Of a stretch of 64,000 nucleotides of DNA, positions 1-11,100 are shown piece after piece. Each line of letters begins with the position of its first letter. The first letter of the stretch is position 1. Origin of the DNA: Xiphydria camelus (lineage: Eukaryota; Arthropoda; Insecta; Hymenoptera; Xiphydriidae); contig OY783191.1 in NCBI GenBank assembly GCA_963678675.1, positions 11,038,115-11,102,114 of the forward strand. Reading direction: 5' to 3'. The notes under the pieces were generated by a model. The model was not told where the DNA came from, did not search any database, and saw only the letters and a program-made list of their open reading frames with translations. The position numbers and the translations under genes are program-made.

Positions 1-405
1 TGCTTTATACTAAACAGAACTATTTGCAAATTTTCTTAACATTGATGATGCTTTACCAGTAAAGCGTGAAATCTGTAAAGCTAACCTCAACATTTATTCC
101 GTATTTTTCAAGCACCAAAATTTCACATTTGCATTCATTTTAATATTGACTATTGTTACCCAAATTAAAAAAATTAATTGACTAAATCAATTATAATGTC
201 CCTGGGAGAAATATATCGTCGATCCACGTAAATACAATATCGTTTCGGTATCGATTGATATAGATACAACCACGCTTCTCGTCGATCAACGATCCATTTT
301 TCACTGGGGTTATGAGCGATATGTATGTTTGTTTAGTGAATTAATTATAGGACAAAAGACGAATTAAGATTTACGATTAATTGTTCAGCACTTTGTGATA
401 GCTGC
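1..405. other. A+T-rich sequence, no gene seen
   Basis: No open frame with recognisable protein features, no inverted repeat and no tandem repeat was found before the minisatellite. Confidence 0.5.
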
Positions 406-419
406 AAGCCCCGATAACC

Positions 420-608
420 CTGCTACTACAAGTATTGCTGCTACGAGGATTGTTGCTACGAGGATTGCTGCTACGAGGATTGCTGCTACGAGGATTGCTG
501 CTGCGAAGATTGCTGCTACGAGGATTGCTGCTGCGAAGATTGCTGCTACGAGGATTGCTGCTACGAGGATTGCTGCTACGAGGATTGCTGCTACCAGAAT
601 TGCTGCTA
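420..608. repeat. 15-bp minisatellite
   Basis: About twelve tandem copies of a 15-bp unit close to ATTGCTGCTACGAGG, with small variants (GCGAAG for ACGAGG in two units). Because 15 is a multiple of three, several frames stay open through the array and encode Ile/Ala/Thr/Arg or Ser/Asn/Pro/Arg repeats. These frames are a by-product of the repeat and are not called as genes. Confidence 0.9.
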
Positions 609-660
609 TGAAGAATAGAAATTGACATGCCAAAAAGCATTGCTACGAAGTATTACAGGC

Positions 661-984
661 GAGCGAAGGTATGTGCTGATTCTTTCATAGACTTCATCGA
701 CTTTTGTTCTTTTTATTTCAAGTATATTCACTTCCAATATTAAATAATAACAATCTCGTTTCTTGCGTAACTATAATGGATACAGCATTTTAAGAAGATA
801 GTTATAGAAAACGAATATATCTTTGATATATTTCAGTACATACAAGGATACTCCTTCTGGCTTTAGAATTATAATACTTGCAATATCTGTGTTACTATAT
901 CTTTATATATTTAACGAGATGATTGATATAATAAACAAACATGTTTTATTCTTTATTGAACTTGTTGCATATTTATTTACGAGA
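661..984. other. unassigned A+T-rich spacer
   Basis: Nothing recognisable between the minisatellite and the TGGACAT-type repeat. Confidence 0.4.
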
Positions 985-1200
985 TTTTGTTGATATGTCC
1001 ATGAAATATCCATTCAACATCCATTGAACGTCCGTTTCGTGTTCTGTGAAGAACATCATATGGATGTACTCGAAGGTTGCAAAAGTACATCCATTGGATA
1101 TCCAGTGGATGTCCAATGGACATATTACGGACATTCTATGGATATCTGTCTTGTACGGCATGATTATTCATTGGACGTCCATTGAACATCCGTGTGCTAT
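985..1200. repeat. degenerate short-unit repeat (CCATTGGATRTCC type)
   Basis: Repeated, imperfectly palindromic motifs of the form CCATTGGA, GGATRTCC and TGGACRTCC occur in both orientations about every 12 to 25 bp. The block replaces the sequence that should encode the rest of the neighbouring pogo-like transposase, so it marks either an insertion or the decayed end of that element. Confidence 0.6.
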
Positions 1201-1816
1201 TTGGGAAATTAAATCCACTTTGATCAGAGTTAAATACATTTTCTGGTCCATATTGTGTAATGAGTGGTTTCATTTGTTCTACGAAGGCTTGGCTTCGCAG
1301 TTTCAAACTTTCCTCAACCTGAATGTTTTTTCTCGTTACAAACTTTGTGATCTTTCGAGAGACAATTCTATATGCTTTCTTGAATGACTTCAACCATTTT
1401 TTACTTGCTTTAAAGTTTGGAAGAATCTTTACTTCTTTTGCTTGTAAAGCCCATTGTTTAAGGCCTACATCATGTACTATTATTTTTGATCTAACAGCTT
1501 CTACAAATTTATTAAAAGTATATTGCGCTATGCGTATTAATTTATCATTTCGAGTATCCCCCCGTCCTAATTGTGCAGCCCATCTTCGTAATTGTCTATC
1601 AGATTTGACTTTTTTAAACTGATGCTGAACTGCTGCTACGGTTCGACGTCTTTTCTTTCCACTGTTCCAGTAATCTACGGCACTTTGTTTATATTCAAAG
1701 CTGACTGCTTCTCCATCGGGTGTACAAGGAAATGGTTCTGGAGGTATAAAGGTTTCTACGTGAGGAACATGCTCGACATCCGATTCTAGCCAGTCAGTAG
1801 TATGGCCACTCTCCAA
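1136..1816 (-). pseudogene. pogo/Tigger-like transposase, C-terminally truncated
   Basis: The frame encodes about 226 residues. It has the order expected of the Tc1/mariner pogo branch: a basic N-terminal region with an HTH-type segment (EYKQSAVDYWNSGKKRRRTV), a second CENP-B-like DNA-binding part (FKASKKWLKSFKKAYRIVSR) and the start of the DDE catalytic domain, FNSDQSGFN, whose Asp is the likely first catalytic residue. Family members run on for another 200 or more residues with the second and third acidic residues. Here the frame passes into the CCATTGGA-type repeat about 20 residues later, so the catalytic core is missing and the copy is presumably dead. No terminal inverted repeat was identified. 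Family assignment is from motif order. Confidence 0.7.
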
Positions 1817-1819
1817 AGT

Positions 1820-3155
1820 GATCGTTGAGTGTCCGTAAAAAAGTTATCAAAAAACTATGATTTATAATTGAAAATTCTCTTTGTGAATTATAAAATTTAT
1901 GACCATAAAAATTAGTCGATTATTTTGATTATTTTTCACTTATTATTCAAATAATGTGCCTCCTTTGACTAGAATCTTTTTATGTGTGGCAACGCATATT
2001 ATCAATGGGCTCGTGGCCCAGTAGAGAAAACCACGATACACTCAAACGTTTGAGTGTATCATGAGGAAAATGAGATCTGAAATGCACGCTTGAACCCACT
2101 CCACTGACGCGACATTGCCGCATCTACTCGACACGCTATTTCCGAATACCGAGAAGCAGAAATTAGTTATAACTAAAGTATCAAACGGTCAATAATTTTC
2201 ATCAATGGTTATAAATTTTTGTTTCTTTTCCCCCCGTTTTTTGGTACTTTTTATACTTTAATCTTGGATCTTACATACAAACCCCGAAAAATGTGATTTG
2301 CCCATAAGACTCTCGGTTATTTCCTACTCGGTAATTAATTTTTATCAAACATACTAAACGGTCAATCTACCACAAATTGCACCAGGAGGTTTCTATTGAT
2401 ATTAACTTGAATACAAAATTATTTCATATTCCAATCTTGGAAATCGATTCGTGACCATACTACTTTAAGGCGGAAAATAGGGGGTTACTTCTAAAAAATT
2501 CGCAGCAAGCTGGATTTTTACATACACCTTCATTTAAGCATTATAAATAACGTGCAAAAAGTCCCCATCGATATCGTGTACGCTTCAAAATTTATACGGG
2601 GGTTAAAGGTAAAAAAATTGGGTTTTCGTTATTATCTAGCTTGCGATTTGTCGAACGATAATTTTTGTGGTTACAAAAGTTGTAGATAAGAAAATAGTCT
2701 ATAAAAAAGATTCTTTACATTTTCCACGTAGGAGTTACAGTTTCCACAATATACGCCGCACAGAGTGTCAACGTGATGTAATAGTGCTTCAATAGTCATA
2801 CATTCGTTTCCCCACCACCTTCGAGGTAGAATGTAAGGCGCGCTTTTTTGATGCGTAAACATCTATTACGGTGGTATGAGGATAAACCTCGGGAAACGGG
2901 ACGGAAATGTGAAACCGGATGTGATTAGTGCGCAGTGATTCATGCGCAGCTACTTCAGCGCTGGCGGCCTAAGGTGGCATTACATTTTCATGTCGATGAT
3001 GTCGATATAGTAAATCGCTATACAACCTATTAATAGCGCAGCTAGCATTGGTGATGCACACAAGCCTAGTCACTTTCTCCTAGCTTCCCCACGCGCTCCG
3101 TAAACAGCTAACACTTGTACCTCTGTCTAAATAATCTATATATACCGTAATACCG
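1820..3155. other. intergenic, no gene recognised
   Basis: No coding frame of interest and no tandem repeat. The only structure noted is the 26-bp perfect palindrome at 2035-2060. Short reading frames here are not supported by composition or motifs. Confidence 0.4.
2035..2060. repeat. perfect 26-bp palindrome
   Basis: GATACACTCAAAC is followed directly by its reverse complement with no loop. It may be a dyad binding site or the remnant of a small inverted-repeat element; the function is unknown. Confidence 0.8.
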
Positions 3156-3159
3156 TATA

Positions 3160-3306
3160 CCGCACGTCCCGTAAGAAACGCAACAAGCGACATTTTTCTC
3201 CGGCAGTATTTGCCGACGGTGTTTGAGTCTTTTACATGTGCACCGTTGGCAAATACTGCCGAAGGTAAATGTCGCTTGTTGCGTTTCTTACGAAATACCC
3301 CACACA
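3160..3306. mobile_element. foldback element F0, degenerate copy
   Basis: It begins CCGCACGTCCCGTAAG and has arms containing GGCAGTATTTGCC and its complement, separated by about 20 bp. The right end (near CATACGGG) is worn. The start matches the CCGTATGTCC ends of the foldback family apart from transitions, so it is read as a diverged member, first of a cluster of four. Confidence 0.55.
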
Positions 3307-3321
3307 CACATACGGGATATA

Positions 3322-3664
3322 CGTATGTCCCACTCTGTACATATTGGCCAGTTTGAAATTACCTTCGGGCAGGCTTGGTCAGTACTCGAGTCATTTAATA
3401 CCGGTAGAAGTCGAGTCAGTAGTTAGAGTAGGTGTCAATTCGGGAGATCGAAGCGTCTAACCTCGAAATTGTGAATTTGTGAATAATGGTGAGTAATTTC
3501 TATTATTCACAAATTCATAATTTCGAGGTTAGACGCTTCGAACTCTCGAATTGACACCAACTCTAACTACCGACTCGACTTCTACCAGTATTAAATGACT
3601 CGAGTACCGACCAAGCCTGCCCGAAAGTAATTTCAAACTGGCCAATACAGAGTGGGACATACGG
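3322..3664. mobile_element. foldback element F1 (CCGTATGTCC family)
   Basis: Nearly the whole 343 bp is one inverted repeat. The ends are CGTATGTCCCACTCTGTA on the left and its complement ending GGGACATACGG on the right. The arms carry family modules: a TTACCTTCGGGCAGGC segment, CAATTCGGGAGATCGAAGC, and AATAATGGTGAGTAATT near the centre. The left end has lost one C, and TA flanks both sides. There is no coding capacity; this is a non-autonomous palindromic element. Confidence 0.8.
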
Positions 3665-3675
3665 TATACCGCATG

Positions 3676-4021
3676 CCGTATGTCCCGTCCAGAACCGCAC
3701 AGTTACAGGGACCTTGAAATTTACCTTCGGCCGGGCTTGGTCGGTATTCGAGCAATTTTTACCGGTAGAAGTCGAGTCGGTAGTTAGAGTTGGTGTCAAT
3801 TCGGGAGATCGAAGCGTCTAACCTTGAAATCGTGGATTTGTGAATTATGGTGAGTAATTTCCATTATTCACAAATTCATGATTTCGAGGTTAGATGCTTC
3901 GATCTCCCGAATTGACACTAACTCTAACTACCGACTCGACTTCTACCGGTAAAAATTACTTGAATTCGCCCCGGCCACCAAGCCCGGTCGAAGGTAAATT
4001 TCAAGGTCATATGGACATCGG
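3676..4021. mobile_element. foldback element F2 (CCGTATGTCC family)
   Basis: It starts CCGTATGTCCCGTCCAG and is palindromic about a centre near 3850, with the same AATTATGGTGAGTAATT module next to the centre. It is about 80 percent similar to F1 in the inner arms but has a different outer arm (ACCTTGAAATTTACCTTCG). The right end is degraded to GGACATCGG. It lies 11 bp from F1. Confidence 0.75.
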
Positions 4022-4040
4022 TCATACAGACATCAACATA

Positions 4041-4211
4041 CGGACATCGGTTATCGAAATAACCGATCTGAACTTGCTGACGACGCCAACGCGAATGACT
4101 ACGCATGCGCATTCACGCTTCTCCGGTGATTCTATTGGACGAGGAGACCCACGGGGGTGCTCATGCAAAACTCGCAATTTTGCTATGGTCTGATTGATCG
4201 CGGACAAACGG
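4041..4211. mobile_element. foldback element F3, right half only
   Basis: This is one arm of the subfamily seen whole at 26992-27297 and 61972-62277. It runs from the central CGGTTATCGAAATAACCG through GCATGCGCATTCACGCTTC to a right end GATCGCGGACAAACGG. The left arm is absent, so the copy is broken at or near the hairpin centre. Confidence 0.7.
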
Positions 4212-4214
4212 TAC

Positions 4215-4565
4215 ATATAAATTTGTGCAGTGTCGCATATGTAACTGGATTAGATCCTAAGGCCGTACAACCTTCAAGAGTTACTAGATTTTATAACAGT
4301 AAAATTCAAATATTCTATACTAATTTAGGATTGCTATTCTATCGAGACATAACGAGCGGATAAATGGAATTCGACACAACGGTTCGCACCATTTAATAGT
4401 ATCACAGTCGTAAATACCTCGCCAATCCTTAGCTAATCCTAAGTTCTCCGAAACGGCATATTCCGGGAATGTAAGCTGCGAACACCACGGTTTATACCTT
4501 TCCTGGAAACCAATTATCGGACGGATCGTCGCGAGCCATCTAATGCAGTACCCGGCTTATTCAGG
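4215..4565. repeat. dispersed repeat X, copy 1
   Basis: Diverged copy of a non-coding repeat found also at 6490-6960 and 17290-17730. Shared landmarks are TACTAGATTTTATAACAG, AAATTCAAATATTCTA, GAGCGGATAAA and GGAATTCGACACAACGG. It lacks part of the middle present in the other two. No coding frame; class unknown. Confidence 0.65.
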
Positions 4566-4569
4566 TATG

Positions 4570-5271
4570 AGAGAGAAAAACAAAACGAGTTTGCTAGTAC
4601 TCGAGACACTGATGTGTAAACATCTCGTGAGCGGTAACTATGGAACGGAAATGTGATTGGGATTTGTGAATATATTGGTATCTGTAATCGAAGTAATTTC
4701 AAACAATTTTAAATCTTATAACTGTAGAAAAATATTTTTCATTTTCATTTTCATTTAATAATGCCGCGTTTGACACAATCGGCTTATGATAGCTAAAATA
4801 AATAAGTAAGTCGGAGTAGAGCTGATCGACGAGCAGTTACTCCGACTCACTTACTGTACATGGCGAACACCACTTCCATACAACATTGTTCTGCCAGATA
4901 TTTACACATCAATTACAAGTTAGAATGACTAATTGATGTGTAAATATCTGGCAGAACAATGTTGTATGGAAGTGGTGTTCGCCAGGTACAGTAAGTAAGT
5001 CGGAGTAACTCCTCGTCGATCGGCTCTACTCCGACTCATTTATTTTAGCTATCATAAGCCGATTGTGTCAAGCGCGGCATTATTAAATGAAAATGAAAAT
5101 GAAAAATATTTTTCTACAGTTATAAGATTTAAAATTGTTTGAAATTACTTCGATTACAGATACCAATATTCACAAATCCCAATCACATTTTCGTTCCATA
5201 GTTACCGCTCACGAGAAGCTTACACATCAGTGTCTCGAGTACTAGCAAACTCGTTTTGTTTTTTCTTTTCT
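4570..5271. mobile_element. 700-bp palindromic element, arms about 345 bp
   Basis: Left arm 4570-4917 and right arm about 4932-5271 are reverse complements with few mismatches. The outer arms carry GCTAGTACTCGAGACACTG, and the inner ends are TTACACATCAATTA and TAATTGATGTGTAA with about 15 bp between. No TIR of the CCGTATGTCC type is present, so it is a different family. It has no coding capacity. It abuts the coding remnant at 5272-5598. Confidence 0.8.
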
Positions 5272-5598
5272 CAATTTGCTCATTAGCTTCTTCTCTGCAA
5301 AAAAAAAACATAATTTCTTAAAATCAAAAGTACTTACACGGAATTTCCGTGGAGAACTCTGTGATGTACTAGCCTTGGCTTCATCTTGCTGTCTTTTGAA
5401 TGCCGCAATGTTACTCTTTCGAGTATAGTCTTTGCGACAGTCAATATGGATAGTCACACAATTCACATTATTTAAATATTCAAAGTGTCCATCATATCTG
5501 TCGACACTAGCATTTCTCACAGTTTGTAAACCACGCTCAACAACCACGGTATCGCGGACCGAAAGGGATTTACCATAAATAAAGCAATCATTCGCCAT
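5242..5598 (-). pseudogene. TE-associated protein fragment (VVERGLQT type)
   Basis: The minus frame encodes segments RDTVVVERGLQTVRNASV, DGHFEYLNNVNCVTIHIDCR and KDYTRKSNIAAFKR. This combination resembles a protein common beside transposons in arthropod and cnidarian genomes; I recall it only by sight and its function is unknown to me. A Cys pair and basic stretches suggest nucleic-acid or zinc binding. The frame runs out into the palindrome at its C-terminal end. After the codons for STSQSSPRKF the sequence GTAAGTA offers a donor site, so the last 35 residues may be intron. Partial at both ends. Confidence 0.35.
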
Positions 5599-5599
5599 T

Positions 5600-5990
5600 C
5601 GAATAATTGTTCTACACTACACCCGAAACAAAACGTCCGACGTCGCCTATAAATTGTTGGTGTGACTGATATGAAGGAAGGATGTAACTCTCTGAAGGAA
5701 GGATCGATCCGGTTAGAGAGTTACAAAGGAATCATATATTCGAGAAGCGAAATGATTACACGGAAGTACGGGTTCAGAATCCTAAGCAAACGTGAGAGTG
5801 ATCGCCGATTCGATCTGCACTGCTGAATATCTCAGGTCAAGATTTCGACGGAGACTCGAGCTCAAAAAAAGGATGTGTACGAGTTGCCGATTTCGAAGAG
5901 ACTGATAAAGAGATGCGGCTCGCAAGGCGGGGGTACGCTTCGGCAAGGGTGGTTTTTTCCATTCCGCGAAAGGAGAGGAAAGTTCCGAGA
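5600..5990. other. unassigned spacer
   Basis: It contains a short interrupted inverted repeat (GTAACTCTCTGAAGGAAGG and GTTAGAGAGTTAC near 5688-5725). No supported gene. Confidence 0.35.
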
Positions 5991-5994
5991 AAAT

Positions 5995-6480
5995 GTGAGC
6001 CGGCTTTACACGCTTGCCAAGCCTCGGCAAGCCATTACAAATTGAAACGTGTAAATAGGGTGTTTGGCTTGGCTTGTGTAGGCTTGCCAGCATTTGCGTA
6101 GGCTTGCTAGCCGTGTCGGTTTTTGGCACAAATCAAATGCCAGGTTTATACGATTGCCAAACCTCGACAATCCATCACAAACGCAAACGTGTGAATAGCG
6201 CGTTTGGCTTTGCTTGTGTAGGCTTGCTAGCACTTGTCGCCGATCCGACCGAGTGTCGGTTTTTGCACAAATCAAAGGAAGTTAACGGTAAGCGCTTGCG
6301 AAGCGTTTACAGGTTTGTGCGTTTGTGAAGGCTTGGAGTTTGTGGTAAGCGCCAAGCGTGTAAACCCGGCAAAAAGAAGTTTGCGGAAGCTTGCGAAGCA
6401 TTTGTACCTGGTTTACGCGCTTGCCAAATATTTGTGCCGACTGCGGACGGACTTCATACTGTACTGGAGGCGGATAAACG
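5995..6480. repeat. repeat rich in CAAGCGTGTAAAC motifs (H-type region)
   Basis: Related to 16900-17290. It is built from diverged copies of modules such as ACACGCTTGCCAA, CGTGTGAATAG and GGCTTGTGTAGGCTTGC. At 6138 an intact small element of the same family has inserted, which splits the TTTTTGGCACAAATCAAA / GAAGTTTGCGGAAGC sequence that is continuous at 17152-17187. Confidence 0.65.
6138..6371. mobile_element. MITE H2, 3-bp TSD (AAA)
   Basis: The 234-bp element has ends TGCCAGGTTTATAC and GTGTAAACCCGGCA. It is flanked by AAA on both sides, and the unfilled site is visible in the paralogue near 17170 (AAATCAAAGGAAG). The same family sits at 17731-17965 with an ATA duplication. A 3-bp A/T-rich target duplication fits PIF/Harbinger mobilisation. 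Confidence 0.75.
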
Positions 6481-6489
6481 TGCGTTCCT

Positions 6490-6960
6490 ATTGCGATAGT
6501 GTCGCCTATGCAACTAGATTTGATCTAAAGTCTGTATAACCTTCAAGGGTTATTAGATTTTATAGCGGTAAAATTCAAATATTTTACACTAATTTAGGAC
6601 TGCTATTCTGTCGAGAAATAATGAGCGGATAAACCGTTAATTCATAACCTACCGTAAAGTATTTATTAACTAACTAGTCTTATTTAAAGCGCATTAAGTT
6701 TATTCTCTCCTAACTCTGCCATTGGTCGCTGTTCCGTCTCGCCATAAACGGAATTCGACACAACGGTACCATAGTATCACAGTCATAAATACCTCGCCAA
6801 CCCATAGCGAAGCTGCGAACGCCACGGTTATATACCTTTTCTGGAAATATCGTCGCGAGCCCTCTCATGCAGTGATCGGCTTATCTAGGTACGTGAGTTC
6901 AAGGTAGCCTGAAGGCGTGGTCAGTGCGCAATACAGGTAGTTCTCTCGCCCAATTCACGA
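6490..6960. repeat. dispersed repeat X, copy 2
   Basis: More than 90 percent identical by eye to 17290-17730 and 17966-17987. It provides the empty target site (GTGCGCAATACAGGTAG, near 6921-6937) for the MITE inserted at 17731. No coding frame. Confidence 0.75.
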
Positions 6961-7436
6961 CTTCGTTTACACGCTTGCCAAACTTCGACAAGCCATCGCA
7001 AATTTAAACGTGTGAATAAGGCGTTTGGTTTGGCTTGTGTAGGCTTGCTAGGACTTGTGGCCGATCCGACCGATTGTTGGTTTTTGGCACAAATCAAAGG
7101 ACGGTCAATGCGACCGTGCCTTGACGCACCCTCGGTCGAAAACAAGGATGCGGCATTCTTCGCCCGTGGGTGCAGCGCTCAGAAAACCGGGAAGCAACGG
7201 TACCTTCACCCTTTGGACACGGACTAGGAAAGCCCCAGTGTCATCGGCTGTTCCACCGTCCTTCCTCCTGATAGCGAATCAGGGTGTATAGCATCGCCCA
7301 TGCTATCCCCTCCGGCGACCAAACGTCGCTACGTTTCGAACTACATAAGCCAAGAGGCTCCGCTTGCCTTGTCTTGTTACTGTCAGTCATCAAACGCGTC
7401 TTGTGTCTCCTCAACTTGAATATATTTATATCAGTC
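6961..7436. other. H-type fragment and unassigned spacer
   Basis: 6966-7110 is another diverged piece of the CAAGCGTGTAAAC-type repeat, ending in TTTTTGGCACAAATCAAAGG. From 7110 to 7436 nothing is recognised. Confidence 0.4.
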
Positions 7437-7439
7437 TTA

Positions 7440-8048
7440 TGGGTCGGTTACACGATACTAGTAACTCGTACGAGTCACTGGGGCGAGTGCTGGAAACAAG
7501 TGCTTAACAATGGATTTTGGCGTATACACGCTAAAATTGGTTTTTTAACGTGTAGATGCCACTCGCTAATAACTCGTACGAGTCACTGGGGTGACTACTA
7601 GAAGCGAGTATAACAGGGATAGTGGCGTGTGTCATTCGTCATTCCCGCTGTTTTCGTCAACGATTGTGGTTTGGCATTTGTAGGCCAGTGAGTTGCATGA
7701 CGAGACGGCGGGCCGATGCGACGGGTCGTTGCTAAGTGATTAAATGAGATTCTAAAAAGAAAACGTCGCTAAGGGATGTAAACAGATGTATCCATTCGTT
7801 TTAAACGCCTTGTTTTTGTAAGTGGGGGAACCAACTCGTTTCAGTAAATAGGATTGCTTTCTATTCACTCGACTGGTATGGACACTCGCAGAGAGCACTC
7901 TACTGGCATACAGAGAACATCAATTTACACGAGGAGAGTACTAAAAGCGAGTACTCGGTTTTAGTGATTCGTACGAGTTATAGCGTTGTGAAGCGAGCAC
8001 TTGGTTTTAGTGACTCGTACGAGTTACTAGCACCATGTAACCGACCCA
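7440..8048. mobile_element. 609-bp MITE, TIR TGGGTCGGTTACA, TSD TTA
   Basis: The ends are TGGGTCGGTTACA and TGTAACCGACCCA, a perfect pair, with TTA on both sides (7437-7439 and 8049-8051). Inside, the dyad ACTCGTACGAGT occurs two times near each end, which looks like an array of transposase or partner-protein binding sites. There is no coding capacity. A 3-bp TTA duplication is the PIF/Harbinger signature. Confidence 0.8.
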
Positions 8049-8163
8049 TTATAGTGAGTGCAGTGTCCAGTTGATTCGAACTAGATCCTTCGTTACCCGT
8101 TTCCGCACCTTTGAAGCAGAGTGGTTTAGCGTTCCACTATAGCCGACCTGAACCGGCATAAAG

Positions 8164-11100
8164 ATGAATAATTGGTCCAATGAGGATATTTTTAAATTCC
8201 TCGAATGCTACCAAGCAGAACCCTGCATTTGGGACCCGAGAAATAAGGGCCACAAAGATAAAGTAAAAGTAGCTGATGCCTGGAGTCGCCTGAGTGAAAT
8301 TTTAAAGAAACCTGTGAAGGAAATTAAAAACAAAAAAGAAAATCTTATGGTGACGTTTCGTAAACATTTAAAGAGAAAACAAGATTCTATTCGTTCTGGC
8401 TCACACACAGGTAAAAATTTATTTACTTATAGCGTCTCTGCGCTCGAGCGTCCGCCTTCTTTCTTTTGTTCTTCACAAATACATTTGCGAGCACGTCTTC
8501 ACCCCAGTCTCGGCTCTTTCTTTCCTGTCCGACGCCCAGGCCTTCCTTCCTACACTTATTTAAAATAGATACATACTTGGCCCCCGCACACTAGAGACTT
8601 TTTGGTCGGCCGATAGTTTAATCTGATCGGGCTGCATCCTCGCACACTACGCAGATTAAACAGTCTGGTTGGTGGAGTATTGTTGATTACTATTGTTGAT
8701 TACTTGTTTCGTTTTCTTTTCTACCCATCAGTATCGAAGTTTCACTTCTTCCGCGCGTGGCGGCCATGCGTTTTGGTTTTTTTAATACAGTGCAGGTCGG
8801 TTCTCTGCTTTATGGACATAATACGGCACGTACGAACTGTTGCCTGGTGTATGTGCTAGAGCGAACTCAGTGCGTCGCCGATTGTACAGTCGGCTAATGT
8901 GCGCACTCGTATACCACGCGGTTATACAAGGTATTTCCTCGATTAATTCAAGTCTAAAAGTTTCGGTCATGAGGACTTAGATAAGTAGAGGGCGGTATAC
9001 AGCGTTCTAGGAAAAGAAATGTAGTAGCGACTGTACTCCCACACAGGCTCACTGTATGCATGGACGTACCTCTACACATACGTAAAAAATAGCGCGAGTG
9101 AATGTGGTAACACCGTGATCATAGTCAGGTTATGCGACGATAATTTGTCGTTACCCCGTATATTTGTTAGTATTCGTTATTTCGAAATTAAAAATGTTGG
9201 AACGATTAAGATGGAAGGGTAATAAATTTATTAAAGCGAGCGATTTAAAGAAACGTATTAACAGAATGGCGACAATGAACGCATCGTACAGTGTTGCCAC
9301 ATCGCTACTCATCCCAACCTCAATTGAATTTCAATAGTTTTTCGAATCTTTGAAAGCCAATCGTTCTTTAATAAACCCTGAATTTGATGTTTGTTTTTGT
9401 TAAAAAAAATTTCTAATTTACAGAATAGTCAATGCATGAAATTTGTATGTACCCACTATCAATTTATTTAATAACGTTTTCCGTATTCTATGCGACAAAT
9501 GTAGCAAAGTAACCCCCTTTTCATTGGTAGACTTTACGCCACTTTTTAATAAAAAAAATTAATAGTGACAAGTAGCTTTTTGCATAAAGCAATGCTCAGT
9601 AATCTCTCTTTTATTTCTTGTGGGATATTAACGTACTTTTAATTTTTTTAAAAGTCTTTCTTTGATTAGTTCTCATATTTGTTAAATAAAACGGAGTAAA
9701 TTAGCCCCGGTTTACGGTATATGGAACGCGTATAAAAGTGTCTTTCGAAAAACATGAATAACAATTAAACTACACCTACAAAGAACTGAAAAAATTAGAG
9801 GAGGTGCAGAATACCTCAATCTCTATTTTATCAAAATTTCAAATAAATTTACAGAAAAGTGGTTTTGGAGAGGAAATACCTTAAGCAGTTGGCCGACAGT
9901 TGGTAGATCTTTTAATTGAAAGGGAATCGGTCAGCCCTTCAAACTTTTTTTTCGGCCGATTTAAAATCGCTGGGTGTACGCACTTACATGTGAAGGGTAC
10001 ACGGGAAGAAGGGGCTCATAGACATTTTATCGAAAAACTGGGATATTATCACGTTATATAGAATTTTTACAGTTCTCTCTCTATTGCCCCATACTCTTGA
10101 AACTCGAAAAAACAGGCTCAATGCACAGATATTTTCGATTAAAATTTAGGCATACAGGAAAAGAAGGGGCTCGTTTCTTTCCGTAAATTGCTCTCCTGTA
10201 AAAAAGGGAAAATGTCGATGAGCCCCTTTTTCCCGTGTACCCTTCATATGTTTCAATGTCTATTAAGAAACCGACTAAACTGTCGTCCGACTCACACACA
10301 AAGTCCTTAGTGTGCGGGGGGTCTAAGACAACACATTTATAGGTTAAGACAATACATTTGATAAATAAATGATGCAAACAAAGTGTATATTACTATATTT
10401 GTTTTAGAATTTTGAAATAATAATTATTAATTAAATGTCTAGAATGTAATTAAGTATTAACACTGTTGTGAGTGTCACTAACAAAATGTGGATGTATATC
10501 TGACGTACATAAATAATAAATAATAATAATAGCAATAATAATAATAGTAATAATAGTAACAATAATTTCCCCTCAGGAGTCGAAGATATGTACGAACCAG
10601 TTTGGTTTCCATACCAGCTCATGGAATCGTTTCTTCTGCCAGTATATACCACCAAGATTGGTTTGAACTCAGAAACGGTAAGTAAAAACATTTCAATATT
10701 TTGGAATTAATCAATTTTATAGTTTGTATAATATTAAGTATCATATGTGCTCTGAAATGAAGTTAGAAATTAGGTAGGTACACAGTCTGTTAGAACTCGT
10801 GATCAAGTATTCGTACTGTTACAAAAATATGAAGCAAATTCGTCCCAAATCTTAATGGCATTTACCGGCGATCTTCGAGGTACATGTGGCAAATTTTGTA
10901 TTGCATTATATTCATGTATATTCCGCCATGCTCCAGATGTTATGAGATCCCCATTACTATCGTATACATCCAATGTTCCGGGGGGAGTATATCTTTCTGA
11001 AGAAGTTCTACTTTTTCTTAGAAAGTTGTGTAGTAGCACACAGGTCATAGTAACTTCTTTCACAGTTTCAACATGTAAATTAATAGGTTTTCGAAAAATT

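Noticed and set aside
377..640. Open frames of 60 to 90 codons through the minisatellite on both strands
   Set aside because: They exist only because the 15-bp unit is divisible by three; several frames are open equally and none extends into unique coding sequence.
10081..10377. 98-codon minus-strand frame
   Set aside because: It lies across the right end of two nested non-coding elements and has no recognisable motif.
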